Shown here: positions 1-6,896 of the stretch, piece by piece
How positions within the stretch are numbered: position 1 is the first letter of the stretch
Layout of the letters: every line of letters starts with the position of its first letter
NCBI GenBank assembly: GCA_016786965.1
Contig: JAEUVL010000413.1
Location: 1-8,361 of the forward strand
Source of the DNA: Chitinophagaceae bacterium
GTDB lineage: Bacteria; Bacteroidota; Bacteroidia; Chitinophagales; Chitinophagaceae
Direction: 5' to 3'
DNA length: 8,361 bases
Program-made: the position numbers and the translations under genes
The notes under the pieces: generated by a model
What the model saw: the letters and a program-made list of their open reading frames with translations, nothing else
The model's database searches: none
Told to the model about the DNA's origin: nothing

Positions 1-69
1 CCAGGAGTACCGCCCAGCCTGATAAGCGGGGAGGTGGTTGCTAAACAAGTAGTGAAAGTATTGGGATAA
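1..69 (+). CDS. crtI: Phytoene desaturase CrtI, C-terminal end (partial)
   Basis: This is the last 22 codons of a gene that begins upstream of the window, in frame from base 1 and stopping with TAA at 67-69. The tail contains PGVPPSLISGEVVA, which matches the conserved C-terminal FAD-dependent amine-oxidase-type segment of bacterial phytoene desaturases (PG-G-P ... SG hairpin near the FAD). The enzyme would desaturate phytoene to lycopene. It lies 18 nt upstream of crtB on the same strand, which fits the usual crtI-crtB pairing. With so little sequence, another CrtI-family member (for example a CrtD-like desaturase) cannot be excluded. The crtB neighbour makes CrtI the best call. Confidence 0.8.
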   Translation, partial: PGVPPSLISGEVVAKQVVKVLG

Positions 70-87
70 AATCTTATTTTACAAACA

Positions 88-924
88 ATGGTTCAACTAT
101 TTCATACGACCAGTGAAATTTGCAGCCGCATAGTAACGGAAAAGTACAGCACATCTTTTTCATCAGCAATACAAATGCTGCACAAGGATCTGCGTACTTC
201 CATATTTAATATATATGGATTTGTTCGTTTTGCGGATGAAATCGTCGATACTTTTCATGATCATGATAAGGCTTTTTTGCTGCAGCAGTTCAAAACAGAA
301 ACCTATGATGCCATCAGCCGTGGTATTAGCCTGAATCCCATTCTCAACAGTTTTCAGCGTACAGTAAATGAATTCAATATTGATCATGCCCTGATAGATG
401 CCTTCTTCTGCAGTATGGAGATGGATTTGAATAAAAAAAACCATGACTGTGAAACGTACAAGGAATACATCTATGGATCGGCAGAAGTGGTGGGGTTGAT
501 GTGTTTGTATGTTTTTTGTGAAGGCAAACAGGAGCTTTATAATGAATTGAAGCATGGAGCCCGTTCTTTAGGGGCTGCTTTTCAAAAAGTCAATTTTCTG
601 CGTGATATAAAGGCTGATTTCAATGGTTTGTCAAGAGTGTACTTTCCTGGTTGTGATTTTAATAATTTTACTGAGCAGGATAAAAGGAATATTGAAAAGG
701 ATATTACCAACGATTTCAGAGAAGCATATCAGGCCATTACCCGACTACCGCTAAAGGCGAGATTTGGGGTATATGTGGCTTATAAATATTATTTCTCCCT
801 GTTTAGAAAAATACAACGGATGAAGCCGGCACGGGTACTTGAATCAAGGATCCGTATCCCTAATTACCGCAAAGCAATGATCATCTTCAGAGCCGGAGTT
901 AAAAATCAATTGCGGTTGATATAA
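88..924 (+). CDS. crtB: Phytoene synthase CrtB
   Basis: This is a 278-aa trans-isoprenyl diphosphate synthase (squalene/phytoene synthase family) that would join two geranylgeranyl diphosphates head to head into phytoene, the first committed carotenoid step. The family's two Mg-diphosphate-binding Asp motifs are both visible: DEIVD at residues 50-54 within YGFVRFADEIVD, and DIKAD at 173-177 within NFLRDIKADF. The conserved GSAEVVGLM segment lies at 130-138. The length fits a bacterial CrtB. The ATG at 88 follows an A-rich leader without a Shine-Dalgarno, as is typical of Bacteroidota. The crtI stop is 18 nt upstream and idi starts 4 nt downstream, so the three are almost certainly co-transcribed. 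A squalene synthase-like HpnC/D role is possible from the fold alone but is disfavoured by the crt context. Confidence 0.95.
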   Translation: MVQLFHTTSEICSRIVTEKYSTSFSSAIQMLHKDLRTSIFNIYGFVRFADEIVDTFHDHDKAFLLQQFKTETYDAISRGISLNPILNSFQRTVNEFNIDHALIDAFFCSMEMDLNKKNHDCETYKEYIYGSAEVVGLMCLYVFCEGKQELYNELKHGARSLGAAFQKVNFLRDIKADFNGLSRVYFPGCDFNNFTEQDKRNIEKDITNDFREAYQAITRLPLKARFGVYVAYKYYFSLFRKIQRMKPARVLESRIRIPNYRKAMIIFRAGVKNQLRLI

Positions 925-928
925 GAGT

Positions 929-1453
929 ATGGTTATGACGAATGTGATACTTGTGGACGTAAATGATAATCCCGTTGGCAAAGCAGAAAAAATGCAGGCT
1001 CATAAAGAAGGGCTTTTGCACAGAGCTTTCAGTGTTTTTATTTTTAACAGCCAGGGTAAAATGTTATTACAGCAAAGGGCTCAGCATAAGTATCATAGCG
1101 GAGGCCTGTGGACAAATGCCTGTTGCAGTCATCCGGAACCGGGTGAAGAAACAGATGCTGCTGCCTTACGCAGACTCCACGAAGAGATGGGTTTCACTGT
1201 ACCAGTAACAAAGCTGTTCAGCTTTGTATATAAAGCATCATTTGACAATGGGCTTACTGAGTACGAGTTTGATCATGTGTTTGCTGGTAAATATGACGGA
1301 GTTATCGATTTTAATAAACAAGAGGTGATGGATTATTGTTATAAAAGCATGGATGAGGTGGAGTCGGCATTATTTTTACATCCAGATCAGTACACAGCCT
1401 GGTTTCATATAGCTTTTCCCAAGGTAAAGGAATGGTGGAAAGGACAGCAGTAA
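929..1453 (+). CDS. idi: Isopentenyl-diphosphate delta-isomerase, type I (Idi)
   Basis: This 174-aa Nudix-fold enzyme interconverts IPP and DMAPP, balancing the C5 units needed for GGPP. The expected catalytic residues of the family are present: the WTNACCSHP motif with the probable catalytic Cys66 and metal ligand His68, His31 in the LLHRAFSVF strand, the acidic pair Glu111/Glu113 in LTEYEF, and a Nudix-like RRLHEEMGF helix at 81-89. Its length is close to that of the E. coli enzyme. The ATG at 929 is 4 nt after the crtB stop; an in-frame ATG at 935 is an alternative start. Placement inside the crt operon suggests it supplies carotenoid flux specifically. Whether it is the only isomerase in the genome cannot be seen here. 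Confidence 0.95.
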   Translation: MVMTNVILVDVNDNPVGKAEKMQAHKEGLLHRAFSVFIFNSQGKMLLQQRAQHKYHSGGLWTNACCSHPEPGEETDAAALRRLHEEMGFTVPVTKLFSFVYKASFDNGLTEYEFDHVFAGKYDGVIDFNKQEVMDYCYKSMDEVESALFLHPDQYTAWFHIAFPKVKEWWKGQQ

Positions 1454-1533
1454 AATGAAACCACGCCTGAGTAAAAATGTATACCGGGTAAACAGGGAAA
1501 TATTATAAGAAAGCGATTAATTTTATAAACTAA

Positions 1534-2043
1534 ATGACAACCGTATATTATATATTGGTTTTACTGGGGACATTTATTATCATGGAAGGTATTACATGGT
1601 GTACGCATCGCTTTGTAATGCATGGGTTTCTATGGTACTTGCACAAAGATCATCACCAGGTACGACCTGGTGTTTTTGAGAAGAATGATCTTTTTGCATT
1701 TATTTTCGCCGTTCCCAGCTTTTTGCTCATTTACTTTGGAACTTACAATCACATGTGGTGGATGCAGGCGATTGGCTTTGGCATTATGATCTATGGCTTT
1801 GCTTATTTTATTGTGCATGATGTGATCATACATCAGCGCTTCAAGTGGTTTAGCCGCAGCAACAATACTTATGTCAGAGCTATTCGGTGGGCGCATAAGA
1901 TGCACCATAAACACTTAAACAAAGAGCATGGTGAGAGTTTTGGTTTTCTTATTGTGAACCGGAAGTATTGGCAAAAAGTACGCCGGGATAAAGAGTTAAT
2001 GGCTGGAAGCCGCAAAGTAGAGTATGCACCGGAAGCAGAGTAG
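1534..2043 (+). CDS. crtZ: Beta-carotene 3-hydroxylase CrtZ
   Basis: This 169-aa integral membrane di-iron hydroxylase belongs to the fatty acid hydroxylase/sterol desaturase superfamily. It would hydroxylate the beta-rings of beta-carotene to give cryptoxanthin and then zeaxanthin. The histidine clusters that bind the di-iron centre are complete: H25 and H30 in HRFVMH, H37/H40/H41 in HKDHH, H95 and H100 in HDVIIH, and H121/H124/H125 in HKMHH. Hydrophobic segments lie at about residues 4-22, 53-70 and 77-97. The length matches bacterial CrtZ proteins. The ATG at 1534 follows an AT-rich leader and lies 80 nt after idi, a wider gap than those upstream, so a second promoter or mRNA processing site is possible but not evident. 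The tail after residue 150 is basic then acidic, probably cytoplasmic. Confidence 0.93.
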   Translation: MTTVYYILVLLGTFIIMEGITWCTHRFVMHGFLWYLHKDHHQVRPGVFEKNDLFAFIFAVPSFLLIYFGTYNHMWWMQAIGFGIMIYGFAYFIVHDVIIHQRFKWFSRSNNTYVRAIRWAHKMHHKHLNKEHGESFGFLIVNRKYWQKVRRDKELMAGSRKVEYAPEAE

Positions 2044-2237
2044 GAATATTTTTTTGCAGCATATCAAATGAACTTGTGTCCGAAATGATATCTACGCAAT
2101 GCAATAACTATACTGATATCTTTTCTTTTAACTCATGAGGGCTTTACAGGAGACCAAAGTTATTATCATCTGCCTACTGATTAATATCTGCTCAATCTCA
2201 TAATCTTCATAATTTAGATACTACAAATAAATAATGC

Positions 2238-3407
2238 ATGCATCACTCTAAGTCTTCCACTGATGGGATGAGACAGGGGTACGATTATATTTTTCTGGGT
2301 GCAGGTTGTGCCAGCCTCAGCCTGTTGATGCGCATGATAAAAAGCGGGCAATTCAGTGAGAAGAAAATTCTGTTAATTGACAAAGCACCGAAAACGTCTA
2401 ACGACCGCACCTGGTGTTTCTGGGAAGTTTCGAACGGTTTTTTTGAGGAAGTGGTATACCGTAAGTGGAATACTGTCTCCTTTTTAAGTGATGATTATTC
2501 CTCCGTAATGAATATTGCTCCTTATGAGTATAAAATGATACGGGGTATTGACTTTTATCAGTATTGTTTTGATGTTATTTCCAGTCAAAAAAATATTGAA
2601 GTGGTGTATGCAGAAGTGACTCAATGGTATTACCAAAATGAAAAATTTGGCGTTGTATTAAATGGAGAGAAGGTACCATTAGGAAGACCGGTGGTGTTCA
2701 ATTCCATTTATAAGCCAATTCGTAAGAAGAAAAATACTATTACACTACAACAGCACTTCAAAGGATGGATAATTGAAACAGAGCAAGCTGTCTTCAATGC
2801 CGGAGAAGCCATCATGATGGACTTTCGGGTGCACCAGAAGCACGGTACCACTTTTGCTTATGTGCTGCCTTATACAACTACAAGTGCTTTAGTAGAATAT
2901 ACTTTGTTCACCAAGGAGTTGCTTCGGCAGGAGCAATACGAAACGGAGCTTAGGAATTATATCAGACAATATTTAGGCATTGAAAAGTATATCATAAAGG
3001 AAGTGGAGTTTGGTGTGATACCGATGACAAATGAGCAGTTTCCTTTTTACCAGGATGGTGTTTACAACCTGGGTACTGTTGGTGGACAAACTAAAGGTTC
3101 CAGCGGCTATACTTTTCAGTTCATTCAAAAAAGGAGCGAGCAGATCGTTAAGCAACTGCTTGCTGGGAAACCGCTGGAAAAATTGCCCGGTACTCCCCGC
3201 CGTTTTCACTTTTATGACAATACCCTATTGCACATTCTTTATCATGACCAATTGCCAGGTAATAAGATATTCAGCCGATTATTTCAAAAAAATAAACCGC
3301 AACAGGTGTTGCGGTTCTTAGATAATGAAACATCATTAAAGGAGGAATTGAAAATTATTTCGTCTTTGCCTACCTGGCCTTTTCTGAAGGCAGCGCTAAA
3401 ACATTAA
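2238..3407 (+). CDS. crtY: Lycopene beta-cyclase CrtY
   Basis: This 389-aa flavoprotein of the CrtY/CrtL lycopene cyclase family would convert lycopene to beta-carotene. It opens with a Rossmann dinucleotide-binding strand, YDYIFLGAGCASLSL (residues 15-29), followed by the family signature DRTWCFWE at 56-63. Further family-like segments are LVEYTLF at 218-224 (region of the catalytic acidic residue), GVIPM at 259-263 and GTVGGQTKGSSGYTF at 279-293. Length is normal. I keep the first ATG (2238) because an A-rich leader precedes it. An in-frame ATG at 2268 would begin just before the Rossmann strand and is also plausible. The gene is 194 nt after crtZ, so it may have its own promoter, although I found no clear consensus. 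It is convergent with the minus-strand block. Confidence 0.93.
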   Translation: MHHSKSSTDGMRQGYDYIFLGAGCASLSLLMRMIKSGQFSEKKILLIDKAPKTSNDRTWCFWEVSNGFFEEVVYRKWNTVSFLSDDYSSVMNIAPYEYKMIRGIDFYQYCFDVISSQKNIEVVYAEVTQWYYQNEKFGVVLNGEKVPLGRPVVFNSIYKPIRKKKNTITLQQHFKGWIIETEQAVFNAGEAIMMDFRVHQKHGTTFAYVLPYTTTSALVEYTLFTKELLRQEQYETELRNYIRQYLGIEKYIIKEVEFGVIPMTNEQFPFYQDGVYNLGTVGGQTKGSSGYTFQFIQKRSEQIVKQLLAGKPLEKLPGTPRRFHFYDNTLLHILYHDQLPGNKIFSRLFQKNKPQQVLRFLDNETSLKEELKIISSLPTWPFLKAALKH

Positions 3408-3516
3408 CCACATTACCAGGAGTACGATAGAAATTTTGAGCTTTACCAAAAAAAAGCAACTCCTCGCTGGAATATGAAAAATCTTCAAGCTGTTTAACAC
3501 TTTTTACAGATGCCAT
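3370..3516 (-). CDS. Possible 48-aa small protein, unknown
   Basis: A 48-codon minus-strand reading frame runs from an ATG at 3516-3514 to a TAG ending at 3370. It begins MASVKSVKQLEDF and contains SSEELLFFGKAQ. It starts 9 nt after the stop of the membrane protein gene at 3526 on the same strand, the spacing expected of an operon partner. Against it, the last 38 bp overlap the end of crtY on the other strand, it has no recognisable domain, and no Shine-Dalgarno is seen (uninformative in Bacteroidota). Without it, the 118 nt between the two convergent genes is empty. I do not recognise the product. It could be a chance frame. Confidence 0.3.
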   Translation of the reverse strand: MASVKSVKQLEDFSYSSEELLFFGKAQNFYRTPGNVVNVLALPSEKAR

Positions 3517-3525
3517 ATTACACTG

Positions 3526-3963
3526 TTATTGATCTGGATCCATCTGCATAAACTCCCTTTTTACGGCTTTAAGCATACTGAAAAGTTGTGCCACCTGTAT
3601 CATTAGTAACACACCCAACGCCAGCAACACGTACCATGGCAGATTAAGGGCTTTTGCCTCAGGTACTTTTCCAAATTGATGATTATAATATCCAGTAAGT
3701 GCTGAACCGAAGGCCATTCCTACCAGCAAAAAGGAAATGAGTGAATAGACCACTTTCATGAACATGATGCGCATGGTGGAGTAGCCTACTTTAAAATTTT
3801 CAAGTATAGCCGCTGGGATGATAAGAACCAATGCGATCCAGCTCCAGTTCTTACTGAACCAGGCATTGTTGAGTGTAAGGTTGAGCCCCAATACGAGGAT
3901 AATAGACATGAGCCCCCAGGGAAAGATCAGAAACGTAGACGGTTTGTTTGGAGTGGTTGCCAT
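3526..3963 (-). CDS. Four-helix membrane protein, unknown function
   Basis: This 145-aa hydrophobic protein has four probable transmembrane segments, at about residues 12-31, 40-56, 68-91 and 108-130. A short polar N-terminus and a charged C-terminal tail (KAVKREFMQMDPDQ) would both face the same side, probably the cytoplasm by the positive-inside rule (K132, K135, R136). I do not recognise a family or any catalytic motif. The start is the ATG at 3963-3961. The frame stays open upstream to 4272, but that extension lacks hydrophobic or conserved character and would overlap the next gene, so I rejected it. It lies 245 nt downstream of the nitrobindin-like gene and is followed by a possible small ORF. 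Nothing in the context assigns a role. Confidence 0.75.
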   Translation of the reverse strand: MATTPNKPSTFLIFPWGLMSIILVLGLNLTLNNAWFSKNWSWIALVLIIPAAILENFKVGYSTMRIMFMKVVYSLISFLLVGMAFGSALTGYYNHQFGKVPEAKALNLPWYVLLALGVLLMIQVAQLFSMLKAVKREFMQMDPDQ

Positions 3964-4119
3964 AAGCTGTTTGTTTAATGTGGTGGGGAAGATAGAATTT
4001 TTTTTTGAGAGGTTACCACTGTGTATGAAATACTCACAATCTGCCCAATCATTTGCTCCTCTCTGGATTGTATTCGACTGGAAATAAATATTAAATAGAT
4101 TGCAATAATCTGCCTTACT

Positions 4120-4155
4120 CAAAACTAATTTGAGCCACAAGCTCAGTTTTGTGGC
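4120..4155. other. Two overlapping inverted repeats in an intergenic region
   Basis: Two perfect 7-bp stems compete for the same bases. GCCACAA (4134-4140) pairs with TTGTGGC (4149-4155) across an 8-nt loop. CAAAACT (4120-4126) pairs with AGTTTTG (4145-4151). They lie 54-89 nt past the stop of the minus-strand gene ending at 4209 and about 160-190 nt upstream of the membrane protein start at 3963. There is no strong T-run, so this is a poor intrinsic terminator. On the minus strand the bases of 4127-4120 read TAGTTTTG, which fits the Bacteroidota -7 consensus TAnnTTTG, but I see no -33 TTTG at the usual 19-21 bp distance. It could be a weak terminator, a promoter region or chance. Confidence 0.25.
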
Positions 4156-4208
4156 AAAGCAATCAATATTAATGTTTTCAATTTGTTGACAATCTGATAA
4201 TTGCCATA

Positions 4209-5270
4209 CTACAAAGAAGCCACGCTTTCGGTAGTTACCAGTTTTAATGTATTCAGCCCTATATGGGGCCAATTAATCGGCAGCGAAGCATCCAGGTTGC
4301 TCGGGAAGATCAGGTTGATATTTTGTGCATATTGGAGGCGCAGTTCGCCAGTACCTTGTATTTTAGACAACCAATAGTCAACTGTCATTTGTGTAGTATT
4401 GATCCTGGTGCCATCAAAGCCACCCCGCACAAATGGAATGCTCAGTAAACCACCAGTGCCATTCAGGGTTGATAAAGAAATATGAGTGGTGCTGGCAAAA
4501 TTGACCCCTTTATTAGCGTTGATAAGTGTAAGGTTAGGGTTAGTAGGAATAAAGTCCGGATAGAAAGGGTAACCGCTGGGCGTATGAGTGGGAGACTGAT
4601 AGGTAGCGATGGCATATTCTACCGGCATTTGACGGGTAGGGTCCACAGGTGTGGGACTGGAATTGTTGCCATTAGGATCGATATTTGGAGAAGCAAGTGT
4701 TTCAGTATTTCCCAAGCACAGCATAGTGTTTCCATGGGGAATGGTGCCCATTCGGGCTAATTGAAAATTTTGGCTGCCATAATCAGTGAGGTTAGTAATG
4801 TTTAGTAACATTCCCCGCTCTGCATGGATAGGAGTGTCTTTTGCAAACCCCCTTTCTTCAAAAAAATTTGTAATGGCCTCGTAATTAGGATTGGAAGGGT
4901 CAACTCCGGCACTGATGATCGTTTGATTGTATAACATTGCCCCGATCTGCTGTACTTGTTGTTCAGCTTTTTGGCCAAAAGCAGGAGTTCCTAATGGGAA
5001 TTGTCCTCTGTTTAATACTACACTGATCGGCTGAAATGTAATGGTTTCGATATAGGGTATCGTCTCTAATATAAATCCATGTCCGCTATTAAAGAATATT
5101 GGGTCTCCGTTAGTTTTCAATGGTCCCGGTACAGCAATCAGATTCCAGCCTTGCTTCGGGTCATTGGTCCAGGTGCCAGCAAAATCATACAGTGGCCCCA
5201 GTAAGACTTCTGCATTTTCATCTTGTAATGATAATGATTGAAATGGAGGAAGTGAATCAATTGAACTCAT
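4209..5270 (-). CDS. Nitrobindin-like putative heme-binding beta-barrel protein
   Basis: This 353-aa soluble protein has no signal peptide or membrane segment. The opening LGPLYDFAGTW (24-34), the ETITF strand (75-79), the HAERG motif (149-153) and the closing NWPHIGLNTLKL (333-344) follow the order of elements in the nitrobindin/THAP4-like calycin barrels: a GTW near the start, an H-E-G strand in the middle, and a late PH-type segment with the heme-ligand histidine (here possibly H338). I infer this from pattern resemblance only. The protein is about twice the usual barrel length. The extra sequence includes a polar region rich in Pro, Asn and Thr at about 193-247. A lipid- or other small-molecule-binding calycin is an alternative. 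ATG start at 5270-5268. It is probably transcribed alone, because a strong terminator separates it from the gene upstream. Confidence 0.75.
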   Translation of the reverse strand: MSSIDSLPPFQSLSLQDENAEVLLGPLYDFAGTWTNDPKQGWNLIAVPGPLKTNGDPIFFNSGHGFILETIPYIETITFQPISVVLNRGQFPLGTPAFGQKAEQQVQQIGAMLYNQTIISAGVDPSNPNYEAITNFFEERGFAKDTPIHAERGMLLNITNLTDYGSQNFQLARMGTIPHGNTMLCLGNTETLASPNIDPNGNNSSPTPVDPTRQMPVEYAIATYQSPTHTPSGYPFYPDFIPTNPNLTLINANKGVNFASTTHISLSTLNGTGGLLSIPFVRGGFDGTRINTTQMTVDYWLSKIQGTGELRLQYAQNINLIFPSNLDASLPINWPHIGLNTLKLVTTESVASL

Positions 5271-5468
5271 AAGTTGTAGGTTAATGGTGAAGTGTAATGA
5301 GGTTTGTATCCTAAGGTAATAATATTTTAAATAAAGCAGATTAATTCAAATGTCAGCATCGGATATTTTTGGTAAGGGATAATAAATTAAGTGTTTTCAT
5401 TTAATTCTCCTATTATAAGGTGATACTCTTTCTCGTTATGTAATACCAACTTCTTTGATTTATCGTAT

Positions 5469-5500
5469 AAAAAAAGTGGAGAAAATATCTCCACTTTTTT
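5469..5500 (-). terminator. Strong intrinsic terminator of the endonuclease gene
   Basis: A perfect inverted repeat pairs AAAAAAGTGGAGA (5470-5482) with TCTCCACTTTTTT (5488-5500) around a 5-nt loop. Read on the minus strand, the GC-containing stem is followed by a run of seven T (complement of 5469-5475). It lies 26 nt after the endonuclease stop codon. The flanking A and T tracts make it symmetrical, so it could also work on the plus strand, but no plus-strand gene precedes it closely. Confidence 0.88.
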
Positions 5501-5526
5501 GTTATTAGATAAGCCAATCTGGTTAC

Positions 5527-6429
5527 TTATTGGTATAGCTTAGATTTTAAATATGGACGTATGGTAGCAGGGATGCTGCCAAATAAATTCAGAAAATAAT
5601 CTCCGGAAGCATTTACATCCGTTTCCAGGTTGGTTACAGTGGTCAGGTAATTTCGCCAGGCATTTCTGCCCGGACCACTGGTTGAGTATAGCGTATTGTC
5701 GTTGGGCATATTTACTGCCAGTATAGTAACACTGGTGTCTATTCGGGAGAGATCATTATTTCCTTTAGGCATCAGTAATACCACTTTCCATACCTTACGG
5801 GGTACCGTTACCCGGCCGCCGTCTATTGTATTCACTACGTTACCGGCGGTGAGATAGCCACCGGCGCCAACATTCCCAGATACTATATACGCTTCTTTAT
5901 TGCCTCCTACAAGGCTGCGGATATGTGATTCCAATTCATCCCACGGACCTTGATTCAGATTTGGTGCCTGGGGTATCATATTTGTCATTAAAAAAGTAGA
6001 GGAGTTGGCTGCTACTGTAGAGGTGCGGTCTGCGGAAGGGCAAACATGACCTCGGTCGAAACCTGTGCTGGTATAAGAAGCGGGCTGCACTTTATAATAT
6101 GCCGAGGGCAGGTCATTATCAGGACGGAAATCATCCTGACGTGGGGTGCTACCTAAGTCTTCACTTTGTAAGTGCCAGGCCACCCAGTTGGAAATACCCC
6201 GTGGTTCGTTGTACCCAATTTTGTAATAAGTACTGTTTTTTAAATAGTTAAGTGAATAATTGGAATTAGTAACAGCACCCGAGGGGTTTCCTAACAAAAT
6301 CGGGTCATTATCTGTTGGTCCTGTGGGAGGAGTGACTGGCGGCGGAGTCGTATCATCAGATTTTTTACTACAGGAGGTGATAGCAAACAGGCATAGCAGC
6401 ATTAGCTGCGATAATTTTGGAAGTGTCAT
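5527..6429 (-). CDS. DNA/RNA non-specific endonuclease, secreted lipoprotein
   Basis: This is a 300-aa Serratia-nuclease/NucA-type beta-beta-alpha-metal endonuclease expected to cut single- and double-stranded DNA and RNA outside the cytoplasm. From the ATG at 6429, residues 1-20 form a lipoprotein signal peptide ending in the lipobox AITSC, so Cys20 would be lipidated. A Pro/Thr-rich linker follows (about 29-42). The catalytic motif DRGH is at 125-128 (general base His128). The Mg-binding Asn159 sits in NLNQGPW and the conserved Glu167 in ELE, the same 8-residue separation as N119 and E127 in the Serratia enzyme. A TTG ten codons upstream (6459) could also start the frame, but ATG at 6429 gives the typical signal peptide length. 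Possible roles are nucleic-acid scavenging or clearing extracellular DNA. It probably has its own transcript. Confidence 0.92.
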   Translation of the reverse strand: MTLPKLSQLMLLCLFAITSCSKKSDDTTPPPVTPPTGPTDNDPILLGNPSGAVTNSNYSLNYLKNSTYYKIGYNEPRGISNWVAWHLQSEDLGSTPRQDDFRPDNDLPSAYYKVQPASYTSTGFDRGHVCPSADRTSTVAANSSTFLMTNMIPQAPNLNQGPWDELESHIRSLVGGNKEAYIVSGNVGAGGYLTAGNVVNTIDGGRVTVPRKVWKVVLLMPKGNNDLSRIDTSVTILAVNMPNDNTLYSTSGPGRNAWRNYLTTVTNLETDVNASGDYFLNLFGSIPATIRPYLKSKLYQ

Positions 6430-6896
6430 AGAAGCAAGGTAGGAAATTTTTTTGCTCAAAGCTCCTTTGAAAGCTCACTATTCTGTGAATTTTCTGCTAT
6501 GTACTAATCGGCGTTCGACGAATTCTTCTAGTCCCCAGAGTTTATAGTTAAACCGGGCAATTCAGGGTACAATTAAGTCGAGAGGTTGATTTTTTCCCAG
6601 AACTCTAAAAAAACTTTCAATCGGAATAGACGGTTTAGTGGCGATGTTAAGACTCTTTTTAAGGAGTGATATGGGACGTCGTTTAAAATACTATATAACA
6701 CTCTATTGTAGGGATTCGATTATTCCTGTCATTTCTCTTTATAAGATAATATCAAATAGTTAATAGAATTGACTATAAAATACTATTCCCCGGGTACTTT
6801 AAATATACAATAAAGTAGATACGAGAGATATAGTCCCAATTCTCAGATTAATATAAGCAGCCGGTTTTTTTACCAGGACCGGGAGAGGCTTATTAA
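6430..6896. other. AT-rich gap without a convincing gene
   Basis: In 467 bases between two minus-strand genes I find no frame I would call. It must carry the promoter of the endonuclease gene, but I see no exact TAnnTTTG element on the minus strand. Visible features are a 7-bp hairpin TACTTTA/TAAAGTA (6795-6801 with 6811-6817), a 10-base direct repeat AAAATACTAT (6685-6694 and 6777-6786), and a plus-strand AAGGAG (6661-6666) 4 nt before an ATG that opens only a 30-codon frame ending at 6763. None of these is conclusive. Confidence 0.6.
6853..6893 (-). terminator. Candidate hairpin after the fibre-protein gene
   Basis: An interrupted stem pairs ATAAGC (6853-6858) with GCTTAT (6888-6893) and, inside it, CCGGT (6861-6865) with ACCGG (6878-6882). 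It lies 3 nt past the stop codon of the repeat-protein gene. It has a GC-rich core but no T-run following it on the minus strand, so it is an atypical terminator or a 3'-end stabilising structure. Confidence 0.4.

Noticed and set aside
1455..1508. 17-codon frame between idi and crtZ (MKPRLSKNVYRVNREIL)
   Set aside because: Too short to support, with no recognisable feature. It starts 1 nt after the idi stop but could easily be chance.
2135..2203. 22-codon hydrophobic frame between crtZ and crtY
   Set aside because: It could look like a tiny membrane peptide, but length and AT-rich composition make chance the simpler explanation.
3417..3426. CCAGGAGTAC also found at positions 1-10
   Set aside because: One copy is coding sequence in crtI and the other lies past crtY. 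A single 10-base match with unlike flanks is not evidence of an attachment site or duplication.
3964..4272. Upstream extension of the membrane protein frame to 248 aa
   Set aside because: The added 103 residues have no hydrophobic or conserved pattern and overlap the end of the neighbouring gene by 64 bp. The ATG at 3963 gives a coherent four-helix protein.
6430..6459. TTG start ten codons upstream for the endonuclease
   Set aside because: It would lengthen the signal peptide without benefit. An AAGGAG upstream sits only 2 nt before the TTG, too close. The ATG at 6429 gives a standard lipoprotein signal.
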